A DNA stretch of 21,783 bases from JANXQG01 sp037147235 (GTDB taxonomy: Bacteria > Planctomycetota > Planctomycetia > Pirellulales > Thermoguttaceae), in NCBI GenBank assembly GCA_037147235.1, contig JBAWVO010000087.1, positions 1 through 21,783 on the forward strand, written 5' to 3'. The notes under the pieces were generated by a model that was given only the letters and a program-made list of their open reading frames with translations, made no database searches and had not been told where the DNA came from. A program made the translations under genes and the position numbers. Shown in pieces: positions 12,148 to 18,560 of the stretch; within the stretch, counting starts at the first letter, position 1; every line of letters starts with the position of its first letter.

Positions 12148-12369
12148 ATTAAAACAAATCCCGTCTATTCTTCCCGCCTGGGTCAGGCTTACGTTTTGTA
12201 CTTTATCCAGGTTCGGCGCGGGTCTCCTGACCCCGCCGAAACATTCGACCGAAGGTCTCCCGGTAAATTGGAGACCTTCGGTCGGCGGCGTGGCTCGGTC
12301 GGAGACCGGCCACAACAGGGGTCGGAGATCGGCCACAACAAGTCTGAGGAAAACGGTAGGCTCATCCCC
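12148..12369. repeat. Convergent spacer with hairpins and a tandem repeat
   Basis: No gene is seen. The spacer holds a hairpin at 12176-12188 (GCCTG-ggt-CAGGC), an imperfect hairpin around 12215-12237, a strong stem at 12246-12284, and two copies of a 21-nt unit at 12297-12317 and 12320-12340 (20/21 identical). Both neighbours end here, so some of this may stop transcription from both sides. Confidence 0.6.
12246..12284. terminator. Strong 15-bp hairpin, possible bidirectional terminator
   Basis: Positions 12246-12260 pair perfectly with 12270-12284 around a 9-nt loop. It lies between two convergent genes. There is no T-run on either strand, so rho-independent termination is not proven; it may instead be a palindromic repeat unit. 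Confidence 0.45.
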
Positions 12370-15300
12370 CTACTCCACTGCCGACGCTGGCGAACCTTCC
12401 CAGCGGGTGTCGGACGGTAGGCGTTCGCCTTTGGCCACGAGCGTCAACGGCCCGAGCAAAACGCGATCGCCGACCACCGTGTCGTAGAGCACGGTGGAAC
12501 TCTCGCCGATCGAGGACTGGGCACCGATCTCGACATAGCCGATCTTCATGACGCGATCCTCAAAGAGATGCGTCTGCGGCCCACACCAGCCGTTCAGTTC
12601 GGCCTCGTCGCCAATCCGCACGCAGTCGAACTCGGTCACGTCGGTCGTGTCGAGGTAAACGCCGCGGCCGATCCGTGTACCCAACAGCCACAAGGCCCAG
12701 GGCAGGAGCGGCGTGCCGCGGAGATGCGACAGCAAGTTCGGCACCGCCAAGGATTCATAGACGTTGGTCACGGCTTCGCTCAGCCATACAAACGGCGTCC
12801 ACATCGGTGCCGCCCGAGGACGATAGCGGCCAATCAAAATCCACTTCAGCGCAACCACCAACAGGAACGAGCCGAGGCCATAGATCACGCCGGCCAGGGC
12901 CAAGGCGTTGGCCACGGCAACCCACCCTTGGTCGTCCGCTTCGGCAATCGGCATCACGACTTGCACGATGAGGTAACCCGAGGCGATTACGAAGGCCAGC
13001 GGCAACACGATCCGCAGCAACTCGACCGTCGCGCGGCCGACCTTTCGTTTCCACGACGGCCGGAACGTCAGTGACTCGGGAAAACCTTTCGTCGGCTCGC
13101 GGGCGGGCAGTAACAGCGGCGGGGAGCCCATCCAGGTTTGGCCCGATCGCATTTGATCGTTCTCCGGTGTTCGCGACTGCACGCCGATTAGCACATCGTC
13201 GGGCACGATCGCTCCGTCGGTCATGTAGGCCCCGTTGCCCACGAACGACCGGTTGCCGACGCTCGTGGGCCGCAGTACCATCCAGCCGCCACGTTGCTCT
13301 TCATCGCCCAGCATCACGCCGTCGGCAATGAAGGTATCGTCGCCCAGCGTGAGCAGGTCGGGCACGATTCCCACGGCAGTCGAGATTTCGGCATGTCGGC
13401 CGACCTTCGCGCCCATCAATCGCAGCCACGACGAGGCAAATGTTGAGGCGTAGATGCCGTGCAGCAAACTCAGACTGCTATCCAACACGCGATTCAAGAG
13501 CCATGTTCGGCAATAGGTGACGCCATAAATTGAAAAAATCCCAGCCTTCTGTCGCGGCAAAAAGAGCCATCGCAATCCGGCTGCCAAAAGGATCGTGAGT
13601 GTCACCAGCACCAAGCTGGCCGGAATGCTCAGGAAAAAATAGAGTACAAAGGAGAGCGGGCCAGGCCGAACATAGTGACGCGATGGAGCAATATCCTCCA
13701 TCTGGGTGTCCTCCGTCGTTGGATCCGAACTTGTCTCCGCATCGGGATCGGGATCGGTGTCGGTGTCAGCATCAGTCGTCGCGACCGCTTGAACCTGATT
13801 AAGCTCGCTCTCATCCGAATTCCACGAGTTCGAGTCGATGGCGTCGATGAGAACGAACCCAGGAAAGACAATCATGAAGAACATCGCCGCGACCGCCATC
13901 CCCCCCGCGACGAAGAACGCCAACTGGGCCAGCCGCGCCAGGTAGCCGGCGCGGGGCCGCGGCGGCAGCGGTTCGATCGGCCGTTGGACGCGCCGCGCGG
14001 GCGATCCCTCCCAGTTCTCGCCGTCGGGCACGTTTTGATTGGCGGATAAAGCCGAGAGCCCGCCCAACCGGGCGTGGTTTCCCACGGAAGTATCGTTCTG
14101 CAAGACGGCGTAGGAATCGACCACGGCTTCGCGGCCCACGCGCACCTGGCCCAGCACCAGCATTCCCTGCTCGACTCCCGCATTGCCAATGTGGACGGCC
14201 GTGCCCACGCTTGCACCGGACTCGATCGAAAGCAGATCGGGCGATCGCAGGTACATCGACTCGATGATCACGTCCTTGCCGATCTTCGCCCCCAAGGCTC
14301 GCAAGAACCAGCAGAGAAACGGAGTGCCGCTGAGCAGATCGACCGGCGGCAGTTCGCAGAGGCGATCGGCTAGCCACCAGCGAAAGTAGGTCGCGCCCCA
14401 GAGTGGATAGCGACCGGGTTTCATTCGCCACGCCACCAGCCACTTGCCGGCGATGGCCACGGGGAACAGGCCCAACTCGGCCAACAGGAAGGCGAGTACG
14501 GAATAGGCCATCGCTCGCGGGATGGTGTCGCCTTCTCCGCCGGTGAAATAGTGATAGACGAAGAATGGGAAGAGCCAAGAGGCAATATGCAGCAGCATCA
14601 GCCAGGGAATCACCGCCGTCTGTACCGCGCCGCAGAGCCACCGCCGCGTCCACGGCACACGGCACCGCGCAGTACCAGCCGCGGCCGGCACCGCATGCTT
14701 TTGCCGCAGTTGCTGCATCTTTGCGGCAATCTGTCGCAAGCGCGGCTGCCGATAGACGTCCTGGATGCTCAAGGTCGCGTAGTGCCGATCGGTCCGCAAC
14801 GTCGATACGAGTCGGGCAACCAGCAGCGAATGGCCGCCCAGGTCGTCGAAGAAATCGAGGTCGCCGCCGAGTTGTTGGCCGGGAAAAAGCGGCCGCAACG
14901 CGGCGTACAAGGCATCTTCCTCCTCGGAGCGAGGCCACGTGTCTTCCGCACGATCCTCCTGGATCGCCACGCGCAAGGGAAAATCGCCCAAGGCCTTTCG
15001 GTTCACCTTGCCGGAAGTCAGGCGCGGCAGTTCCGCGACGAACTCAAAATGGGCAGGCACCATATACTTCGGCAGACGTTCGCCGAGTGCTTTTCGCAGT
15101 TGCGAAGGCTGCGGCTCGCTACCACTGGCCGTAACCAAGAAAGCCACCAACTGCTCAATGCCAGCCAACGGACGCATCGTAACCGCCACGGCGGCCACGC
15201 CCGGCTCCGCGGCGATTGCCGCCTCGATCTCTCCTAGTTCCACGCGGAAGCCGCGAATCTTCACTTGGTCATCCGCCCGCCCCAGGTAAAGCAGTTGGCC

Positions 15301-16488
15301 CGCCGCGTCGATTCGTCCCAGATCGCCGGTACGATACATCCGCGCGTCATCGTCGCCGGTCGCCAACGGATTGGCGACAAACCGCTGGGCCGTCAGTTCC
15401 GGTTGACCGAGATAACCGACCGCCACGCCCGGCCCAAAAATGCAGATCTCGCCGGTCTCCCCCACCGGCAAGGGCCGGATCTCGGAATCGACGATGAGCA
15501 GTCCGTAATTGGGCAGCGCCTCGCCGATCGTTACCGGTTGGCCCGGTTGCAGTCGGGCGAGCGTGGCCGAGACGGTCGCCTCGGTCGGCCCATAGGTATT
15601 GAAGAGATTCCGCCCTGGCCGAGCCAGACGATCGACGAGTGCCTCAGGACATGCCTCGCCGCCGAGATTGATCAGCCGCACCGAGGGCAACGGATCATCG
15701 ATCAGGCCCATCAAGGTCGGCACGGCATGGATCACGGAGATCCGCTGCCGAGCAACCGCCGCGGCGATCTGTTCCGGGTCGGCGGCGCAGTCGGCCGGCG
15801 CGATCCAGAGCGTCGCGCCGACAAGATACGAAATCCAGATCTCTTCAAACGACATATCAAAGGCCACGGAGAAGCCTTGGTAGACCACATCCTCTTCACG
15901 AATGCCGAGGACTTCGTTCTCACTCCGCAAAAAATGACATACACTACGATGATTGACGACGATCCCCTTTGGCTGCCCCGTCGAGCCGGAGGTGTAGATT
16001 ATGTAGGCCGGATCGGCCGGCTGTGCGAGATTGGGGGGCAGCTTGCTGGATTTCGTTTCCGCGTATTCCAGCAGATCCTCAATGGCCCAAAGAGGTGTCG
16101 GACCTCCCGCCAGCTTGGCGGCCCACTCCCGCGTCGTAATCAATCCGCAAGCACCCGCCGCGCGAAGACAAAGCTCGACGCGCTGGCGGGGCGTTGTGGC
16201 ATCCAGCGGCAGCCAGGCAGCACCGCTCTTGGCAATCGCCGCCTGAGCGATCAGCAGATCGGCCCCACGCGGCAGGTGCAGGCCAATCACCGCGCCACCC
16301 TTCGCCCCGCGGGCTACCAGCTCACATGCCACAGCATCGCTGAGAATGTCGAGATCGGCATAGGTCACGACCCGACTGCCCCAGATCAAGGCCGGACGAT
16401 CGGGCAGACGGCGGGCAGTGGTTCGCAGGATATCGCCAAGACATTCCTCGCGTAGCAGATCGGGGCGTGAAGAACCTCGCAAAAACAT
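12370..16488 (-). CDS. Pls/PosA-type single-module non-ribosomal peptide synthetase with membrane domain
   Basis: This 1372-residue protein has an adenylation domain (about 15-505) with YIIYTSGSTGQPKG (162-175), FNTYGPTEATVS (297-308), YRTGDLGRI (385-393), GRADDQVKIRGFRVE (403-417) and SGKVNRK. A carrier domain follows with DDLGGHSL, phosphopantetheine Ser554. The rest is a membrane module with six hydrophobic segments (about 619-648, 660-688, 852-880, 943-975, 1153-1180 and 1190-1220) and three repeats (about 721-832, 1013-1125 and 1258-1370). Each repeat has ALGAKIG/LMGAKVG/LLGTRIG, hexapeptide-like turns and a closing WEGSP or WMGSP. This is the epsilon-poly-lysine synthetase architecture (Streptomyces Pls, about 1319 residues), which links one amino acid repeatedly without a thioesterase. 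The product is unproven. No good Shine-Dalgarno precedes the ATG. An acidic X-Asp repeat sits near 905-917. Confidence 0.93.
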   Translation of the reverse strand: MFLRGSSRPDLLREECLGDILRTTARRLPDRPALIWGSRVVTYADLDILSDAVACELVARGAKGGAVIGLHLPRGADLLIAQAAIAKSGAAWLPLDATTPRQRVELCLRAAGACGLITTREWAAKLAGGPTPLWAIEDLLEYAETKSSKLPPNLAQPADPAYIIYTSGSTGQPKGIVVNHRSVCHFLRSENEVLGIREEDVVYQGFSVAFDMSFEEIWISYLVGATLWIAPADCAADPEQIAAAVARQRISVIHAVPTLMGLIDDPLPSVRLINLGGEACPEALVDRLARPGRNLFNTYGPTEATVSATLARLQPGQPVTIGEALPNYGLLIVDSEIRPLPVGETGEICIFGPGVAVGYLGQPELTAQRFVANPLATGDDDARMYRTGDLGRIDAAGQLLYLGRADDQVKIRGFRVELGEIEAAIAAEPGVAAVAVTMRPLAGIEQLVAFLVTASGSEPQPSQLRKALGERLPKYMVPAHFEFVAELPRLTSGKVNRKALGDFPLRVAIQEDRAEDTWPRSEEEDALYAALRPLFPGQQLGGDLDFFDDLGGHSLLVARLVSTLRTDRHYATLSIQDVYRQPRLRQIAAKMQQLRQKHAVPAAAGTARCRVPWTRRWLCGAVQTAVIPWLMLLHIASWLFPFFVYHYFTGGEGDTIPRAMAYSVLAFLLAELGLFPVAIAGKWLVAWRMKPGRYPLWGATYFRWWLADRLCELPPVDLLSGTPFLCWFLRALGAKIGKDVIIESMYLRSPDLLSIESGASVGTAVHIGNAGVEQGMLVLGQVRVGREAVVDSYAVLQNDTSVGNHARLGGLSALSANQNVPDGENWEGSPARRVQRPIEPLPPRPRAGYLARLAQLAFFVAGGMAVAAMFFMIVFPGFVLIDAIDSNSWNSDESELNQVQAVATTDADTDTDPDPDAETSSDPTTEDTQMEDIAPSRHYVRPGPLSFVLYFFLSIPASLVLVTLTILLAAGLRWLFLPRQKAGIFSIYGVTYCRTWLLNRVLDSSLSLLHGIYASTFASSWLRLMGAKVGRHAEISTAVGIVPDLLTLGDDTFIADGVMLGDEEQRGGWMVLRPTSVGNRSFVGNGAYMTDGAIVPDDVLIGVQSRTPENDQMRSGQTWMGSPPLLLPAREPTKGFPESLTFRPSWKRKVGRATVELLRIVLPLAFVIASGYLIVQVVMPIAEADDQGWVAVANALALAGVIYGLGSFLLVVALKWILIGRYRPRAAPMWTPFVWLSEAVTNVYESLAVPNLLSHLRGTPLLPWALWLLGTRIGRGVYLDTTDVTEFDCVRIGDEAELNGWCGPQTHLFEDRVMKIGYVEIGAQSSIGESSTVLYDTVVGDRVLLGPLTLVAKGERLPSDTRWEGSPASAVE
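13741..13776. repeat. Hexanucleotide tandem repeat encoding an Asp-rich linker
   Basis: Six degenerate 6-nt units (ATCGGG, ATCGGG, ATCGGT, GTCGGT, GTCAGC, ATCAGT) encode alternating Thr/Ala/Pro-Asp residues in the loop between the third and fourth membrane segments of the synthetase. Copy number can change without a frameshift. Confidence 0.65.
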
Positions 16489-16517
16489 GCAGAACCCAAC
16501 TTGTGGTGAAAAATCCT

Positions 16518-16523
16518 ATTATA
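16518..16523 (-). promoter_or_regulatory. -10 element (TATAAT) for the Pls-type synthetase
   Basis: Reading the minus strand, a perfect TATAAT lies 29 nt before the ATG at 16488. The best -35 at 17-nt spacing (CTGCAA) matches poorly, which suggests activator dependence. The palindromes at 16549-16574 sit just upstream. Confidence 0.45.
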
Positions 16524-16548
16524 ACCTTTCGCTACCCTGCTTGCAGAG

Positions 16549-16574
16549 AATTCCGTAGAACGGAATTTATTCCG
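16549..16574. promoter_or_regulatory. Operator-like overlapping inverted repeats
   Basis: AATTCCGT-aga-ACGGAATT (16549-16567) is a perfect 8-bp inverted repeat. It overlaps a second one, CGGAAT-tt-ATTCCG (16561-16574), so three half-sites ATTCCG/CGGAAT/ATTCCG follow each other. They lie about 25 nt upstream of the TATAAT of the synthetase gene, a normal place for an activator or repressor site. Which protein binds is unknown. Confidence 0.45.
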
Positions 16575-16638
16575 GTTTTAGGTGCAGAAGTAGGGTGGAG
16601 AGAGCTTGACATCAACTACCAAGAGCCTTGCTCATCGT

Positions 16639-18042
16639 TCACTTCCCAGGCGGGTTCGTCCGGAAGGTCGTTGCCGGGAGCAATTCCTTGTTCACTAGGT
16701 TGGGAATCGCTCGCTCGTCCCAGGCAAAGCGAGCGGCGATCGGCTGCTTTACGGCATCGCTGAAAACGAGCACGCTGTCGTTGTCGATCATCGCCTTGGC
16801 TGGAACGAACTTTCCATCGGCTGCGGCAATCTCGAAAAAGGTCAATTCTTTCGAGCCGTCGCGCGTGGTCAGCCCACTGCCGGTAGGGTTGAAATGAATA
16901 CGGATTTTGTCGCCTTCAACTTCCATCGATTGGTAGAGAGGGCCTGAGTAGACGAGATCTTTGCGACCATAGTCCTTGGCCAGCGCCCAGAGGGCCAATC
17001 GCCGCCCGACTTCTTGTTTGTTGGTACAATGGCAATCGGGAAAAGTGCCGATGTCAATCGTGACAGCCATGCCGGTATTGGGCAGCGCGAGCGTGGCGGT
17101 TTGGGCCTCACGCATTTCGGCTAGGTTGTTGGGGCCGCAGGGAAAATCGGGAAGCTGAACGAAGTAGAATGGAAAATCACCTTGCCCCCAGGCATTGCGC
17201 CAGCCGGTGATCAAGGTTTTCATCTTGGCGCAATACTTCATGCCATCGCCATTGTTCGATTCGCCTTGGTACCAGATGGCACCACGAATGGCCATCGGCA
17301 TCAAGGGCGCGATCATGCCGTTATACAACACGGCTTCCTGCCCATTGCGACCTTGCCCTGGCGTCCAAGGCTCGCATCGCGTGCCGCCGGCACTGGCCGC
17401 GACAAGCCCAATGGGAACCTTCAACTCACGATGCAACTCACGACCGAAAAAATAGGCACAGGCCGAAAAACCATGGCCGCCGCCTCGTTTAATGACGATC
17501 GTTTGCGGCGAGCAAGGGAGCCACCGGCAATTGGCATCGGTCGCCGGCTGTTTTGCGTGGGTCGGTGGGACTTCCATGAGCCGGATCTCGGGATAATTGG
17601 CGGCCGCGATTTCCTTCGGGTAGTTGATACATGGCCTCTGGCCAGGATGCGGCCCGATCGGCTTCTCCATATTCGACTGCCCGGCACAGACCCAGACCTC
17701 GCCGAGCAGCACATTTTTGAAAACCTTCTCGCTGCCGGAGGCTGCTTTGACCGAGAGTTCCAGCGGCCCCTTTTTGTTCAGGCTTGGCAGAACAACCTTC
17801 CATTGACCGCTGCTGCCGGCCTTGGTCTCTCGCGTTTCGTCGGCCAGTGAGACCGTTACTTGCTCGCCGGGCGCGGCCCTGCCCCAGACAGGAATCGGCA
17901 TATCACGTTGCAGAACCATATTGTCGCCAAAAATGTGCGGCAGCGTGAGTTCGGCAGAGGCGGGCAAGGCCGAAAGCCCCACTCCGCTTGAAATCAGGAT
18001 TAAGAGTCCCGAGGCGAGGTTCTGTAGAGAGAGAAGGTTCAC
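16639..18042 (-). CDS. Sialate O-acetylesterase (SASA/GDSL-like family)
   Basis: This 467-residue secreted esterase removes O-acetyl groups from sialic acids or other sugars. It shows FGDNMVLQRDMPIPVWG (38-54), the nucleophile motif VCAGQSNM with Ser123, IWYQGESN (256-263) and the C-terminal block PDCHCTNKQEVGRRLALWAL, where the histidine of the usual D-x-H-P is kept but proline is replaced by cysteine. The GTG start at 18042 is preferred: GGAG lies 9 nt upstream and the product then begins with a clean signal peptide ending LSALPASA. An in-frame ATG at 18090 has no ribosome site and lies inside an inverted repeat. The 150-nt gap to the synthetase contains that gene's promoter, so the two are probably separate units. 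Confidence 0.93.
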   Translation of the reverse strand: MNLLSLQNLASGLLILISSGVGLSALPASAELTLPHIFGDNMVLQRDMPIPVWGRAAPGEQVTVSLADETRETKAGSSGQWKVVLPSLNKKGPLELSVKAASGSEKVFKNVLLGEVWVCAGQSNMEKPIGPHPGQRPCINYPKEIAAANYPEIRLMEVPPTHAKQPATDANCRWLPCSPQTIVIKRGGGHGFSACAYFFGRELHRELKVPIGLVAASAGGTRCEPWTPGQGRNGQEAVLYNGMIAPLMPMAIRGAIWYQGESNNGDGMKYCAKMKTLITGWRNAWGQGDFPFYFVQLPDFPCGPNNLAEMREAQTATLALPNTGMAVTIDIGTFPDCHCTNKQEVGRRLALWALAKDYGRKDLVYSGPLYQSMEVEGDKIRIHFNPTGSGLTTRDGSKELTFFEIAAADGKFVPAKAMIDNDSVLVFSDAVKQPIAARFAWDERAIPNLVNKELLPATTFRTNPPGK

Positions 18043-18074
18043 AGGGTGTTTCTCCAGGTGGGGTTTTGTGGCAT

Positions 18075-18270
18075 AATTCCGGGGATACATGACTTAATTC
18101 GTATTCTGTTTCGGTTTTGGACCGCGTTTCCGGGGTTCGAGGACACGACCTACCATTTCCTCCAGACGACCAAGGAAAGTTTCGTGACCAATCTCGCTAA
18201 TCTTACCATGCCCCCAAAATAGCAGATTCATCAAATCTTGCCAATAGTTTAGTCATGTGGCCCCGGAATT
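18075..18270 (-). mobile_element. IS-like remnant with 20-bp imperfect terminal inverted repeats
   Basis: Positions 18075-18094 and 18251-18270 are inverted copies matching at 18 of 20 bases (AATTCCGGGG..ACATGACT reading inward). Between them, on the minus strand, a protein-like frame of about 50 codons ends at the edge of one repeat, the layout of a transposase C-terminus beside an IS end. Most of the presumed transposase is absent. No target duplication is visible. Whether it is a decayed IS or a miniature element is inference. Confidence 0.4.
18094..18231 (-). pseudogene. Short protein-like frame, possible transposase C-terminal fragment
   Basis: From ATG at 18231 this encodes 45 residues, beginning MNLLFWGHGKISEIG and ending EPRKRGPKPKQNTN. 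The open frame extends back to about 18252 (LNYWQDL) and is then closed by TGA. The basic, Pro/Lys-rich tail resembles ends of IS-encoded transposases, but I cannot name a family. No ribosome site is apparent. It may be a fragment, or a small gene of its own. Confidence 0.35.
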
Positions 18271-18329
18271 TGTGCGGAAAATTGCTTTCCAGCAACGGTT
18301 CCGCTCCAGCCGCCGGGCCTGCGTTGAAA
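18262..18329. repeat. 68-bp direct repeat, copy 1
   Basis: Identical over 68 bases to 21716-21783, in the same orientation. It begins with CCCGGAATTTGTGCGG and overlaps the last nine bases of the IS-like inverted repeat. The second copy runs to the window edge, so the true repeat may be longer; copy 1 continues here as CTGGCCGG. Confidence 0.9.
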
Positions 18330-18436
18330 CTGGCCGGAAGGTAGAGCCGGTGCCTTTCCTGTCATGCCGCTGCCGTGCGTCAAGCGTCTTCATGGCCATT
18401 TATGGTTCCTATCAGTTACTCCCCGCCTGGCCACCC

Positions 18437-18465
18437 TTGACTTCCCTGGTTGCACTAGCTAGACT
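18437..18465 (+). promoter_or_regulatory. Candidate sigma-70 type promoter for the cytochrome gene
   Basis: TTGACT (18437-18442, five of six) and TAGACT (18460-18465, four of six) are separated by exactly 17 nt. They lie about 95 nt before the ATG at 18561, leaving a leader of roughly 90 nt. Confidence 0.4.
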
Positions 18466-18560
18466 CAGAGCAGTTTGGAAATCAAATTCCTATCACTAAT
18501 TCGTTGAGATGAAGACGCCTTGAAAATGCCTCGCTGAGTTTGCGTCGAAGGAGCATCGAG

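Noticed and set aside
13811..14938. 375-codon frame in another frame of the synthetase
   Set aside because: It is Arg/Ala-rich low-complexity translation overlapping the real carrier and membrane domains.
15265..16455. 396-codon open frame opposite the adenylation domain
   Set aside because: It is fully antisense to conserved A-domain motifs, has no ribosome site or domain, and is a codon-bias shadow.
18043..18090. ATG at 18090 as start of the sialate esterase
   Set aside because: It has no Shine-Dalgarno, lies in an inverted repeat and pushes the signal peptide inward. GTG at 18042 has GGAG at 9 nt.
18253..18393. 46-codon minus-strand frame beginning MKTLDARQRH
   Set aside because: It crosses the direct repeat and the dispersed 24-nt motif, has no ribosome site, and its Arg-rich composition looks like translated non-coding DNA.
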